Below, in pieces: positions 27,403-36,190 of a stretch of 64,000 nt of DNA. The position numbers were made by a program, and so were the translations under genes. The stretch comes from Klebsiella ornithinolytica NBRC 105727 = ATCC 31898 (GTDB lineage Bacteria > Pseudomonadota > Gammaproteobacteria > Enterobacterales > Enterobacteriaceae), in contig NZ_BCYR01000018.1 in NCBI RefSeq assembly GCF_001598295.1, forward strand, positions 16,321 to 80,320. The letters are read 5' to 3'. Each line of letters opens with the position of its first letter. The first letter of the stretch is position 1. The notes below the pieces were generated by a model that had not been told where the DNA came from, did not search any database, and saw only the letters and a program-made list of their open reading frames with translations.

Positions 27403-28134
27403 TTATTCCGGGAACCACTGGTTGCTGATTTTCTGATACGTGCCGTCCGCTTTAATCGCCTTCAGCGCACCATTGAGTTTTTCCAGCAGCGCCTTGTTGT
27501 CCGGACGTACTGCGATACCGAGGCCGGTGCCGAAGTATTGCGGATCGGTCACTTTTGGAGTGGCGACGCCCAGCTGCGGGTTGGTTTTCAGCCACTCATT
27601 CACCACGGCGGTATCGCCAAACACCCCGTCAATACGGCCGTTTTTCAGGTCGATAATCGCATTCTGATAGCTGTCATAGGCGACAGTTTTCACTTCCGGA
27701 TGTTTATCCTGCAGGTATTTCTGGTGGGTGGTGCCGTTTTCCATGCCAATACGTTTGCCTTTCAGATCGGCAAAGGAGTGGAAGGCGTCTTTTTTAGCAA
27801 TAACCAGCGCCGAGTTGGCGTAGTACGGATCGGTAAATGCGACCTGCTTGCTGCGCTCCGGGGTAATGTCCATACCGGAGATCACCGCGTCATATTTTTT
27901 AAATTTCAGCGCCGGGATCAGGCTATCGAAAGCGTGGTTGGTAAAGGTACAGTCAGCCTGCATCTGTTTGCACAGCGCTTTTGCCAGATCCAGATCGAAA
28001 CCGACGATCTGATTGTTCGCATCCATGGATTCAAAAGGGGGGTAGGTTGCAGAAACGCCGAAGCTGATTTTTTCTGCGGCAGCGGCGCCAAAGGCGAAAG
28101 AGGAAAGCAGTGCAGCCAGAACTAACTTTTTCAT
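27403..28134 (-). CDS. artJ: Arginine-binding periplasmic protein ArtJ
   Basis: A 243-residue solute-binding protein for L-arginine that feeds the ArtQM/ArtP importer. The signal peptide is residues 1-19 (FGAAAAEK). Family hallmarks are GVSATYPPFESMD near 24-36 and the GFDLDLAKALCKQM segment with C60 and C67-like cysteines. The start at 28134 gives the E. coli length. An ARG box about 70 bp upstream indicates repression by ArgR with arginine. It is a separate unit from artPIQM, divided by a strong terminator. Confidence 0.95.
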   Translation of the reverse strand: MKKLVLAALLSSFAFGAAAAEKISFGVSATYPPFESMDANNQIVGFDLDLAKALCKQMQADCTFTNHAFDSLIPALKFKKYDAVISGMDITPERSKQVAFTDPYYANSALVIAKKDAFHSFADLKGKRIGMENGTTHQKYLQDKHPEVKTVAYDSYQNAIIDLKNGRIDGVFGDTAVVNEWLKTNPQLGVATPKVTDPQYFGTGLGIAVRPDNKALLEKLNGALKAIKADGTYQKISNQWFPE

Positions 28135-28203
28135 CGTGGAACTCCCGTCGGTCAATCTTATGATGTTGTGCCGTGTCTGCGGCTGATTTTCACAATGCCA
28201 CTA

Positions 28204-28221
28204 AATGAATTTGTATTCAAT
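28204..28221 (-). promoter_or_regulatory. ARG box upstream of artJ (ArgR operator)
   Basis: The core TGAATTTGTATTCA (28206-28219) matches the ARG consensus TGAAT-N4-ATTCA perfectly. A weaker second dyad (ATTACGTATAATTAT, about 28224-28238) follows at the spacing expected for a hexamer binding two boxes. In E. coli artJ is the strongest ArgR-repressed transport gene. Confidence 0.85.
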
Positions 28222-28250
28222 AATTACGTATAATTATTTTTTATGGAAAT

Positions 28251-28286
28251 AAAAAAGACGGACATTCTATAGACATGCCCGTCTTT
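28251..28286 (-). terminator. Terminator of artPIQM
   Basis: The stem AAAGACGG / CCGTCTTT (28254-28261 and 28279-28286) carries extra inner pairing and ends in a run of Ts on the minus strand. It lies between artM and artJ and ends the artPIQM transcript. Confidence 0.85.
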
Positions 28287-28354
28287 ATGTTTGCTACTTA
28301 TGCATTCACCTCATGCAACTCACTCGTGATGTGAGCTGCTGGCGTCGGTCAACG

Positions 28355-29023
28355 CTAATTCCGTCGTTCAAACGCCAGCGCTTTACGCTCCACTAACCGC
28401 ATCAGCAGCGTCAGCAGACCGTTGACGATGAGATAGACAATACCGGCCGCCCCAAACACCATAACGTCATAGGTACGTCCGTACAGCAGCTGGCCGTGCC
28501 CCATGACTTCCATCAACGTAATGGTGTAAGCCAGGGAAGTGCTTTTGAACACCAGCACAACCTCGTTGGAATACGAAGAGAGGGCGCGTTTAAAGGCGTA
28601 CGGCAGCAGAATCGCCAGCGTGTCTTTCTTGCTCATTCCCAGCGCGCTGCAGGATTGCCACTGGCCGTCAGGAATGGCGCGGATCGCACCATAAAACAGC
28701 TGGGTGGTGTAAGCCGCGCTGTTCAGGGACAGGGCTATCATGGCGCACAGCCAGGGTTCAGAAATCAGATGCCACAGTACCGGGTAGTTCTGCAAAGAGG
28801 GGAACTGACCCGGGCCATAGTAAATCAGGAAGATCTGTACCAGCAGCGGCGTACCGGTAAATAAGGTGATGTAAGCGCGAACAATCCACACCAGTACCGG
28901 CGTTTTCAGCGTCAGGACGATGGTGAAAACCAGCGACAGAATCAGCGCCACGACGATCGACGCCGCGGTCAGCGTCAGGCTGGTATGCAGCCCTTTCAGC
29001 AGTTCAGGTAAATAATCGAGCAT
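28355..29023 (-). CDS. artM: Arginine ABC transporter permease ArtM
   Basis: A 222-residue HisM-type permease with about five membrane helices and an EAA-like loop near GMSKKDTLAILLPYAFKRAL. It pairs with ArtQ. The start overlaps the artQ stop by one base (TGATG), so it is translationally coupled. Same length as in E. coli. Confidence 0.95.
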   Translation of the reverse strand: MLDYLPELLKGLHTSLTLTAASIVVALILSLVFTIVLTLKTPVLVWIVRAYITLFTGTPLLVQIFLIYYGPGQFPSLQNYPVLWHLISEPWLCAMIALSLNSAAYTTQLFYGAIRAIPDGQWQSCSALGMSKKDTLAILLPYAFKRALSSYSNEVVLVFKSTSLAYTITLMEVMGHGQLLYGRTYDVMVFGAAGIVYLIVNGLLTLLMRLVERKALAFERRN

Positions 29024-29739
29024 CAGCCTGGTCTCCGTTCGAAGCGCGTCGCACGTTGGTCAATACGTTTGAGGATGTACTGACTGAGCAGGGTGATGAC
29101 CAGATAGATCGCCGCCGCGATGATGTACCAGTTAAACGGTTCCTGAGTGCGGGTGGCGATGCTCTTGGTTTGCAGCATCAGATCGTTGACGCTGATTAAA
29201 CTGACCAGCGCGGTATCTTTCAGCAGAACCAGCCACTGGTTGCCGAGGCCCGGCAGCGCATGACGCCACATTTGCGGCATCACCAGACGGAAGAAGATCG
29301 CCCCTTTCGATAGCCCCAGCGCCTGGCCGGACTCCCACTGCCCCTGAGGTACCGCCTTGAGCGCCCCGCGCAGAGTTTGCGAGGCGTAAGCGGCGTAGAG
29401 CAGGGACAGCGCGATGGCGCCGCACAGGAACGGACTGACGTCGAAGTTTTCAATCTGCATCTGTACCGGAATCTGCACAAAGCCAAGATTGATCGTAAAA
29501 CCGTCAGAGAGCGTAAGCAGCAGCTGAGAGGAGCCGAAATAGATAAACAGGACCACCAGAATCTCCGGTAGTCCACGCAGAACCGTGACCACGCCGGTTG
29601 CGAACCATGCCAGCGGGCGCCATTTTACTGACTCCAGCACGGCAAACAGCATCGCCAGCACAAGGCCGATGATGAGCGCGCAAACGGCAAGGCCGACGGT
29701 CATCCCGGCGGCACTTGCTAAGGGAAAAATTTCATTCAT
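29023..29739 (-). CDS. artQ: Arginine ABC transporter permease ArtQ
   Basis: A 238-residue HisQ-type permease, the partner of ArtM. The cytoplasmic coupling loop [17 protein letters not shown] near 144-160 contacts ArtP. It follows artI after 6 bp and overlaps artM by one base. Confidence 0.95.
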   Translation of the reverse strand: MNEIFPLASAAGMTVGLAVCALIIGLVLAMLFAVLESVKWRPLAWFATGVVTVLRGLPEILVVLFIYFGSSQLLLTLSDGFTINLGFVQIPVQMQIENFDVSPFLCGAIALSLLYAAYASQTLRGALKAVPQGQWESGQALGLSKGAIFFRLVMPQMWRHALPGLGNQWLVLLKDTALVSLISVNDLMLQTKSIATRTQEPFNWYIIAAAIYLVITLLSQYILKRIDQRATRFERRPG

Positions 29740-29745
29740 TTAGCG

Positions 29746-30477
29746 TTACTTCTGAAACCATTTGCTATAGATGGTCTGGTAAGTCCCATCTTTTTTCACT
29801 TTTTCCAGCGCAGCATTAAATTTCTGCTGCAGTTCGGTATTGCCCTGACGAAGCGCAATGCCCAGACCGGTACCGAAGTAGTCTTTATCGGTGACTTTAT
29901 CGCCCACCGCGGCCAGCTTCGGATTGCTCTTCAGCCACTCGGTGACGACGGCATTATCACCAAACACGGCATCAATACGGCCGTTTTGCAGATCCAGCTT
30001 CGCATTCTGGTAGCTGTCGTATGGCACGGTGGTGATTTCAGGGTGTTTGTCGTTAATAAATTTCTGGTGCGTGGTTCCGTTCTGGACGCCGACCTTTTTG
30101 CCTTTCAGCTGTTCGAGGCTGGTGAATTTACCCTGCTGGCCGACAAACAGCGCCGAGTTTTCGTAGTAAGGCGTCGTGAACAGCACCTGTTTTTCACGCT
30201 CAGGCGTGATATCCATCCCGGCCATCACCGCATCGACGCGGCGGAATTTGAGGCTGGGGATCAGGCTGTCGAAGGCCTGGTTGGTAAAGGTGCAGGTAGC
30301 ATCAATTTCTTTACACAGCGCGTTGGCCAGATCGACATCAAAACCGACAATTTTATTGTTGGCATCAATCGATTCAAACGGAGGGTAGGAGGCCTCAGTG
30401 GCGAAACGAATGGTCTGGGCGGCAGTAGCTGACAGGCTCATGCTGGCCAGGATCGCGGCAATCAGTACTTTTTTCAT
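29746..30477 (-). CDS. artI: Periplasmic binding protein ArtI
   Basis: A 243-residue solute-binding protein paralogous to ArtJ (same length, shared GFDVDLANALCKEI and GMDITPER blocks). The signal peptide ends near TATAA-Q20. In E. coli ArtI has no clearly proven arginine affinity, so its ligand is less certain than that of ArtJ. The start at 30477 (MKKVLIAAIL) excludes an upstream extension that overlaps artP. It lies 19 bp after artP and 6 bp before artQ in one operon. Confidence 0.94.
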   Translation of the reverse strand: MKKVLIAAILASMSLSATAAQTIRFATEASYPPFESIDANNKIVGFDVDLANALCKEIDATCTFTNQAFDSLIPSLKFRRVDAVMAGMDITPEREKQVLFTTPYYENSALFVGQQGKFTSLEQLKGKKVGVQNGTTHQKFINDKHPEITTVPYDSYQNAKLDLQNGRIDAVFGDNAVVTEWLKSNPKLAAVGDKVTDKDYFGTGLGIALRQGNTELQQKFNAALEKVKKDGTYQTIYSKWFQK

Positions 30478-30496
30478 CGTCATTTCCCCGAAAACA

Positions 30497-31225
30497 TCAA
30501 TGTGAAAGATAGTTTTTAAACGCGTCGGTCTGCGGATGCGTAAAGCAGCTGGCATCCCCTTGTTCAATGATGTGACCATTTTCCATATACACTACGCGGC
30601 TTGCCGTTTTACGCGCCACTTCCACTTCGTGGGTGACGATAACCTGCGTAATGCCGGTGCCGGCCAGTTCGCGGATAATGCTGACGATCTGAGCGGTGAT
30701 TTCCGGATCGAGTGCTGCGGTAGGTTCATCAAACAGCAGGACCTGAGGTTCCATCATCAGCGCCCGCGCAATGGCGACGCGCTGCTGCTGGCCCCCGGAA
30801 AGATGCAGCGGATAGCGATCGCTGTAGGGCTTGAGACGAAGACGTTCCAGCAGTTTTTCGGCGCGAGCGAGCGCCATGTCTTTACTTAACCCCAGCACGC
30901 GGCAGGGGGCTTCAATCAGGTTTTGCTGCACCGTCAGGTGCGGCCACAGATTATACTGTTGGAAAACCATACCCACGTTCTGGCGCAGCTCACGAATGGC
31001 TTTGTCAGAAGGTGCTTTGGTAAAGTCGAAGTGGTTACCGGCGATATGTAATGTCCCGGAACGCGGCATTTCCAGCAGGTTGAGTACGCGAAGCAGCGAG
31101 CTTTTCCCGGCGCCACTGGGGCCGAGCAGCACCAGCGTTTCCCCCTGCGGGCAATCCAGCGTGATGTCGAACAGCGCCTGATGCGCGCCGTAGAAGCAGT
31201 TAATGCCGTTTAGTTTAATACTCAT
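30497..31225 (-). CDS. artP: Arginine ABC transporter ATPase ArtP
   Basis: A 242-residue ATPase subunit. Walker A is GPSGAGKSS at 35-43, the signature [10 protein letters not shown] near 142 and Walker [13 protein letters not shown] near 162. The start at 31225 ([13 protein letters not shown]) gives the E. coli length. It is the first gene of artPIQM; a promoter and weak ARG box lie upstream. Confidence 0.95.
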   Translation of the reverse strand: MSIKLNGINCFYGAHQALFDITLDCPQGETLVLLGPSGAGKSSLLRVLNLLEMPRSGTLHIAGNHFDFTKAPSDKAIRELRQNVGMVFQQYNLWPHLTVQQNLIEAPCRVLGLSKDMALARAEKLLERLRLKPYSDRYPLHLSGGQQQRVAIARALMMEPQVLLFDEPTAALDPEITAQIVSIIRELAGTGITQVIVTHEVEVARKTASRVVYMENGHIIEQGDASCFTHPQTDAFKNYLSH

Positions 31226-31276
31226 CTGGGCTGTCTGATACGAATAGCTATTGAGGCCGCAAATACTACCTTTGAC

Positions 31277-31319
31277 AGAATAGTTATGCAATATTTATGC
31301 GTTAAAAGTTAAATGTAAA
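31277..31319 (-). promoter_or_regulatory. Candidate artP promoter with ARG-like box
   Basis: On the minus strand TTTACA (31319-31314) and TAAATA (31297-31292) are spaced by 16 bp. Just downstream, 31290-31277 reads TGCATAACTATTCT, matching 11 of 14 positions of an ARG box. ArgR control of artPIQM is known to be weaker than that of artJ in E. coli. Confidence 0.5.
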
Positions 31320-31374
31320 CCACATTTACCTCTAAACTTAGCACAAAATATGGGTTCGCGGGGTGGGGAGGCAC

Positions 31375-31409
31375 AAATGTCGGCATAACCTGGAGAAATA
31401 CCGACATTT
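31375..31409 (-). terminator. Hairpin downstream of ybjP
   Basis: A 9-bp perfect stem (AAATGTCGG / CCGACATTT) with a 17-nt loop, about 40 nt past the ybjP stop and upstream of artP. It could terminate ybjP transcripts. Confidence 0.5.
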
Positions 31410-31448
31410 TACCGGGGTTATCGTTTAAGTGGCGTGGGTTCCACGCCC

Positions 31449-31967
31449 TTATCCGCGTTTTTCAAGACTCTGTTGCAGGGAACCGGCCGGGGCATGGGAG
31501 TTAATGCCAAGATAACGCACGTCGTCGACGGCCCAGCACTGACCTTCCTGAATCATCAGCACTTCATCCTGCCAGCTTTGACTGCCCTGTTTTAAATCGA
31601 CGCGCAGAGGAATATTGCGGGCATCGCGGTTTGGGATAGTTGAGGCGCTGGCTACGCTGGCGCTATCGGCCGGGGTCGTCGAGCTGGAGAAGAGGTTCGA
31701 TTGCAGCAGCGAGCTGCGCGAGGGATCCTGGCGGGCATCGTTTAACAGCCTGGCCAGATCGTCGCTGAGATAAGGTCGCAGGGCCGCCAGGTCGTTGTTC
31801 CGATGCTGGATCTGATAATCGTAGAATTTCTGTGCTACCTCATCCGGCCCACCTTCGATGCAGGCCCCGCTGCGGGTGCCATTATCTTTATAGGCGGGCG
31901 TGACGGTGGTACAGGCACTCAGCGCGAGCGCGCACGGGATAATAAAAGCAACGAGTTTGTAGCGCAT
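31449..31967 (-). CDS. ybjP: Lipoprotein YbjP
   Basis: A 172-residue predicted outer-membrane lipoprotein with lipobox LSAC and lipidation at C19. Residue 20 is Thr, so no inner-membrane retention signal. It matches E. coli YbjP in length, in the DEVAQKFYDYQIQ segment near 42 and in the QCWAVDDVRY segment near 143. A Ser/Thr/Ala-rich low-complexity stretch covers about 85-112. The E. coli protein has been reported as a partner of TolC; otherwise function is unknown. Confidence 0.88.
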   Translation of the reverse strand: MRYKLVAFIIPCALALSACTTVTPAYKDNGTRSGACIEGGPDEVAQKFYDYQIQHRNNDLAALRPYLSDDLARLLNDARQDPSRSSLLQSNLFSSSTTPADSASVASASTIPNRDARNIPLRVDLKQGSQSWQDEVLMIQEGQCWAVDDVRYLGINSHAPAGSLQQSLEKRG

Positions 31968-32220
31968 GATGATTTCCTTATAAGCTCACTACGTTATTAG
32001 TTTCTGTTCAAGCATAGCGTACTGGTTCCGGAATGCGCTTGACTCTTAGAGCTCAGGCAATACATTTTTTCCCCACGGTCTATTTGTGCCCATGCGTTGT
32101 CCGCGATAATGCTATTTCTTATCATCGATGGCACGCTATTTATTCTCGCCAATACAATCTGTTTTTTACGTAAAAGTAAATTTATATATCTGGTTAAATG
32201 CTAATTAAGCAGTAGGGATA

Positions 32221-33135
32221 GTGTTTATATTTAGATTAAAAGAGGCTGTCAGCATAACGGGATTATTCGTGTTAAATAACTTTATAGCAAATGTTAAGGC
32301 CCGATTATGGGCGAAGTTTTTACCTCGCTTTGTGGCAAAAAACGACCGGCTGGGGGAACCGTATGACTATTATGCGGTACATTTTGCCGATGCCGGCAGG
32401 CAGCGCTATCGGCTGATTGGATTCAATGGTTGCGACGTCCACGTTGAGCGTTTAGCCCTGTTGGCATCTGATGATGTGCAAACGGAAAAGTTACCCGTTT
32501 CCCGTATTCTCGGGATGGAAAGCGAAATTGTTCACTATAAAAAATATGGCAAAATCATATCGGAATCTATATTTTATTACGCCATTAACTATTATCTGCA
32601 TATCGTCGATAGCAAAATTTTTCTTTTCAAAGGGAAGGGGGCTGTTGTTTCCACATTCTTCCGGGAGCGTGAACTCAAAAGTCAGGAACGTATATTTTTA
32701 TTGCGTTTAATCGTGAATGAGTTCGTGAGGCGGCGCCCGTCAGACCCAGAGGCAGGTCTCACTGTGGATGAGGTGATTGAACTTCTCTACGGCAGGCTGT
32801 GGTATAAACATATCCGCAATGAGTCATTCCAATATAAAGTCACGCTGCTGATGGAATCGCTTGCCCTTTCAGGTGAGCTGGCCGAAGAGCGTGGCCGCTA
32901 TATTGTGCAGGGCAAGGCGATTACCACGCTGGTCGAGTATGAAAAAGAACAGCGCCACGCCCGGCAGCAGGAAAAAATTCAGCGAAATATGGTCCGCCTG
33001 ATGCTGATTATTACCGCCGCGACGGTATTGATTACCCTGGCATTACTCGGGCTGGCTGGCGTTATCGATTTACATAAAATATGGCAGGATATTTTGCAGA
33101 TTAAGCCGGTACGTTTCTTATTCAAGCTGATTTAA
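32221..33135 (+). CDS. Unrecognised protein with C-terminal membrane anchor
   Basis: A 304-residue protein of unknown family. Residues 1-250 look soluble, with a possible winged-helix-like part near 175-245 (VDEVIELLYGRLW ... MESLALSGELAEE). A charged helix EKEQRHARQQEKIQRN at 241-256 leads into one transmembrane segment (about 258-282), giving a tail-anchored topology. Start GTG at 32221 has TAGGGA about 5 nt upstream; a GTG at 32269 is an alternative. The gene and its 250-bp upstream region are richer in A+T than neighbours, suggesting later acquisition. K-12 has ybjQ in this interval. Confidence 0.65.
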   Translation: MFIFRLKEAVSITGLFVLNNFIANVKARLWAKFLPRFVAKNDRLGEPYDYYAVHFADAGRQRYRLIGFNGCDVHVERLALLASDDVQTEKLPVSRILGMESEIVHYKKYGKIISESIFYYAINYYLHIVDSKIFLFKGKGAVVSTFFRERELKSQERIFLLRLIVNEFVRRRPSDPEAGLTVDEVIELLYGRLWYKHIRNESFQYKVTLLMESLALSGELAEERGRYIVQGKAITTLVEYEKEQRHARQQEKIQRNMVRLMLIITAATVLITLALLGLAGVIDLHKIWQDILQIKPVRFLFKLI

Positions 33136-33185
33136 CGACCGGAGAATATCGCCCGATGCGCAGTTGCCGCGGGCGATATTTTGCG

Positions 33186-34373
33186 TCAGAACCGGTAGCT
33201 GTAGTTCATGCTGGCAAACCACAGGTAGGGATGATCGTAATCACCGGCGACAACAGCCGGTGTTTTCACCTGCCCGGACTGCATATGCAAACAGGAGACC
33301 GCGATGCCAATATTGCTGGCTGGCGTTATCTGATATTGCGCGCCGGCGGCAAAGCGCCACTCGTCGCCTGTCGGCATCGACAGAGCAATATCGCTTTGTG
33401 AATCATAAACCGTACTGTTGAAGCCCACCCCGGCGTTCAGGCGCCACTGTTCGGTTGGGCGATACTGAACGCCAGATGCGGTGTGCCAGGCGTCTTTCAG
33501 GCGATTCTGTTTATCACTTTGCCGCCCTGCGACGGTCACTTGCGGGCTGCCAAACTGGCTCCAGTCCTGCCAGCCGAGGTCACCCATCACCGACCACTGC
33601 TTATTGATGTCATGCACAAGGCTAAACATAATTTGTTGAGGGGCGCGTACCTGTGCCGAAATGGGTAGGTCATAGGTGGTATTTTCCGGCCTCGAGAGGC
33701 GGGCTTTGCCATCGATTTTAAAGTCGTAGTCGGTCTTACTGTTCCAGGTGATGCCGGCGCGAGTTTGCTCGGTCAACTGCATCAGCAGCCCCAGTCGATA
33801 GCTCATCGCCCAATCGTTGTCTTTATCTTTTTGATCGCTGCCTTCGACGTCGCGCGTCAGGCTCAGATAGCCGTAATTCAGGTTGGCGGAGGCGCCGATT
33901 GAGAGGCGATCGTTAAGCTTGTATGCCAGGGACGGGCTCAGGGTCATGGCGACCATGGTGCTTTTCTTAATCAGACGATCTCCGGCCCAGTTGCCAAAAT
34001 CGATGCCTGAGCCGTAATTACCGTATAAACCCAGGCCGGCATAGAGATCATCATCGATTTTTTGCGCATAGAAACCGCTGGCGCCAGGAAACAAATTCAT
34101 CACGTTTCCCGGACTGCTTCGACCGTTTTCATCGTTTAACTGATAAGAGATATCACCGCCCATGACCTGCATTCCCCCGGTAAACATGTGATCCGGCAGG
34201 CGGGTCATTCCCGCAGGGTTGGTGACGATAGTGGAGGCATCCTGCGCCCGCGCCGCCTGACCGGCTCCCGCCAGACCGACATCTTCCGTACCGATTTCAT
34301 AAAAATAGAGCGCACTCGCGTGCGAAAAACTGGAACAGACCAACCCAGAGAGGATCAATACGACCTTTTTCAT
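33186..34373 (-). CDS. FadL/OmpP1/TodX-type outer-membrane transporter
   Basis: A 395-residue outer-membrane beta-barrel of the FadL family, which passes hydrophobic compounds such as long-chain fatty acids or aromatics. The signal peptide ends near SHA-S20. The N-terminal hatch region shows the family pattern EDVGLAGAGQAARAQDASTIVTNPAGM (within residues 30-56) with NPAGMTRL at 52-59. Alternating strands follow and the chain ends in Phe, as expected for BAM substrates. It is shorter than FadL itself (about 420 mature residues), and the cargo is unknown. The start overlaps a sequence that could pair with RybB. Not present here in K-12. Confidence 0.82.
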   Translation of the reverse strand: MKKVVLILSGLVCSSFSHASALYFYEIGTEDVGLAGAGQAARAQDASTIVTNPAGMTRLPDHMFTGGMQVMGGDISYQLNDENGRSSPGNVMNLFPGASGFYAQKIDDDLYAGLGLYGNYGSGIDFGNWAGDRLIKKSTMVAMTLSPSLAYKLNDRLSIGASANLNYGYLSLTRDVEGSDQKDKDNDWAMSYRLGLLMQLTEQTRAGITWNSKTDYDFKIDGKARLSRPENTTYDLPISAQVRAPQQIMFSLVHDINKQWSVMGDLGWQDWSQFGSPQVTVAGRQSDKQNRLKDAWHTASGVQYRPTEQWRLNAGVGFNSTVYDSQSDIALSMPTGDEWRFAAGAQYQITPASNIGIAVSCLHMQSGQVKTPAVVAGDYDHPYLWFASMNYSYRF

Positions 34374-34626
34374 TTGCCACCTGCAATGCTGTAAATTTTA
34401 GTCTTGTTTTTATGCCCGATAAGTATCGCCAACCCGCCTGCGGCAGAATGAATTTCTGTTTTTAAATATCATTTCGCTGCATGGTGTCAGAAGAATTTTG
34501 CCGGGATTTAAAATATGTAGATCTGAATTTGAGTGTGCTGGCCGTGCGCGGGGCGCTATTTAATAATGATATGTAGGGGCTGTAAATATAAATGCTATCT
34601 AAAAATAAACCTTGTCATAAATACAA
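34374..34626. other. AT-rich spacer upstream of the FadL-type gene
   Basis: An AT-rich stretch between the FadL-type gene and the terminator of the DUF1471 gene. It should carry the promoter of the FadL-type gene. I see no confident promoter, operator or reading frame. Confidence 0.4.
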
Positions 34627-34662
34627 AAGGGGTAATATCGCCATTTGGCGATATTACCCCTT
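34627..34662 (-). terminator. Strong terminator of the DUF1471 gene
   Basis: A 16-bp perfect stem (arm AAGGGGTAATATCGCC, loop ATTT) begins 17 nt after the stop, with TTTTGTATTT on the minus strand. It is the longest perfect hairpin I noticed in the window. Confidence 0.88.
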
Positions 34663-34678
34663 CAGAAAGAAAGATTAA

Positions 34679-34951
34679 TTATTTTTTCTTATAAATATTG
34701 GCAGAAACATGAAGTTTCTTGTCGGTGTTGCCAGAAGACAGAACGACAACATCAGCACCTTTTTCTTCAGCTTTTTTCAGCAGCTCTGCACGCGCATCGC
34801 TAGGAGCGGTCTGGCCTGTAGAGGAAATGGTACCCACTTTTTGATACTGGGTCTGCACTTTTGCGAAATCTTCTTTGGACAAAATTTCCGCAGAGAATGC
34901 GTTTGCGGTTAAAAACAATGCTGCACCTGCCACTAAAGCTGCATATTTCAT
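34679..34951 (-). CDS. DUF1471 (YhcN/BhsA-type) periplasmic protein
   Basis: A 90-residue secreted protein of the DUF1471 family, small periplasmic proteins tied to stress, biofilm and acid or peroxide responses (YhcN, BhsA, McbA). The start at 34951 (MKYAALVAG) is preferred because GGAG lies 9 nt upstream; the ATG 15 nt earlier has no such site. The signal peptide is residues 1-23, and the mature part shows [16 protein letters not shown] and GADVVVLSS. It has its own strong terminator. Which paralogue it corresponds to cannot be decided. Confidence 0.85.
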   Translation of the reverse strand: MKYAALVAGAALFLTANAFSAEILSKEDFAKVQTQYQKVGTISSTGQTAPSDARAELLKKAEEKGADVVVLSSGNTDKKLHVSANIYKKK

Positions 34952-35317
34952 ATTTTTAATCTCCATTGTTTAACTTGCTATCATCATGCCCTTGTTTTAA
35001 CTAACCAATGAGCGGCACCAGATTGAATCAAGTGAATTTTTTTTTCAAGCTAAATACTACAAAACTATGATCCTTAACTTGTGAACTCATAAGGAAAAGA
35101 TGACTCCAGGGTTATGATTTGTGTCGTCATTTTTAAAAAGGGCCGTTAAGACTTTACTTAATCTCATTTTAAACAGTGGTTAGTATAAATTTACCTTATG
35201 TATTACTGCGGTGAAATGTGAAAAATGGTACCGGCAGACAGCGTTGAGTTGATGGTTTATCATGAGTCAAGCCGCTATCGACACTGGCGGAAGGTGGTTT
35301 ATATAAGGATCTGACTG
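34952..35317. other. Intergenic region DUF1471/amiD
   Basis: A 366-bp AT-rich divergent spacer. ybjQ would be here in K-12, but none of its reading frame is detectable. It includes an A/T tract near 35035-35050. No gene of more than a few codons is supported. Confidence 0.45.
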
Positions 35318-35359
35318 ATGGCCCGACTCACCGTAGGTTGGGGGATTGCCTCCCGATGA
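35318..35359 (+). CDS. 13-codon ORF overlapping the amiD start
   Basis: ATG at 35318 preceded by AAGGA at 8 nt encodes MARLTVGWGIASR. Its TGA overlaps the amiD ATG (ATGA). The amiD start itself has no well-placed purine-rich site, so amiD translation may depend on coupling to this short ORF. No sequence family is recognisable. Confidence 0.4.
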   Translation: MARLTVGWGIASR

Positions 35360-36183
35360 AACGTTCTGGACTTATCGCGCTCTTACTGCTGCTGGCCGGT
35401 TGTAGCGCAGAAAAAGGGATTATTGACTGCGACGGTTACCAGCTCGATACTCGCCATCCGGCGCAGGCAGCCTACCCGAGAGTGAAAGTATTAGTCATTC
35501 ACTATACCGCCGATGACTTTGACGTCTCCCTGGCGACTCTGACGGACAATCAGGTCAGCTCCCACTACCTGATCCCCCAGCAGCCGCCGCTGTATCAGGG
35601 CAAACCGCGGATTTGGCAGCTGGTGCCGGAACAAGATTTGGCCTGGCATGCCGGAATTAGCTTCTGGCGCGGCAGTACGCGTATTAACGATACCTCGATC
35701 GGCATTGAACTGGAGAACCGCGGCTGGCAGAAGAGCGCGGGGGTGAAAAGCTTTACACCGTTTAGCCCGGCGCAGATTAATGCGCTGATTCCGTTGGCAA
35801 AAGATATTATTGCCCGCTACCACATTGCGCCGCAAAACGTGGTTGCCCACGCCGATATTGCCCCGCAGCGTAAGGACGACCCCGGGCCGTTATTCCCATG
35901 GCGGCAGCTGGCCGGGCAAGGTATTGGCGCGTGGCCGGATGCCAGCCGGGTGGCGTTTTATCTCAACGGTCGGCCATCGTATCAACCGGTTGATAGCGCT
36001 GAACTGCTGGATACGCTCTCTCGCTATGGCTATCAGGTCACCCCGGAGATGACTTCCGCGCAACAGAAACGGGTCATTATGGCCTTTCAGATGCACTTCC
36101 GCCCGGCGCGCTGGGATGGCGTCGCCGATGCTGAAACCCAGGCCATCGCCGATGCGCTGCTGGAAAAGTATGGCCAGGGATAA
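35356..36183 (+). CDS. amiD: N-acetylmuramoyl-L-alanine amidase AmiD
   Basis: A 275-residue lipoprotein amidase that cleaves the lactyl-L-Ala bond, including in anhydro-muropeptides, at the inner face of the outer membrane. The lipobox is LLAGC with C16. The amidase_2 domain (about 45-190) has zinc ligands in VIHYTADD and in VVAHADIAPQRKDDPG. A C-terminal peptidoglycan-binding domain covers about 200-270. Start at 35356 chosen by lipobox position; the longer in-frame TTG form is unlikely. Confidence 0.93.
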   Translation: MKRSGLIALLLLLAGCSAEKGIIDCDGYQLDTRHPAQAAYPRVKVLVIHYTADDFDVSLATLTDNQVSSHYLIPQQPPLYQGKPRIWQLVPEQDLAWHAGISFWRGSTRINDTSIGIELENRGWQKSAGVKSFTPFSPAQINALIPLAKDIIARYHIAPQNVVAHADIAPQRKDDPGPLFPWRQLAGQGIGAWPDASRVAFYLNGRPSYQPVDSAELLDTLSRYGYQVTPEMTSAQQKRVIMAFQMHFRPARWDGVADAETQAIADALLEKYGQG

Positions 36184-36190
36184 CCTGAGG

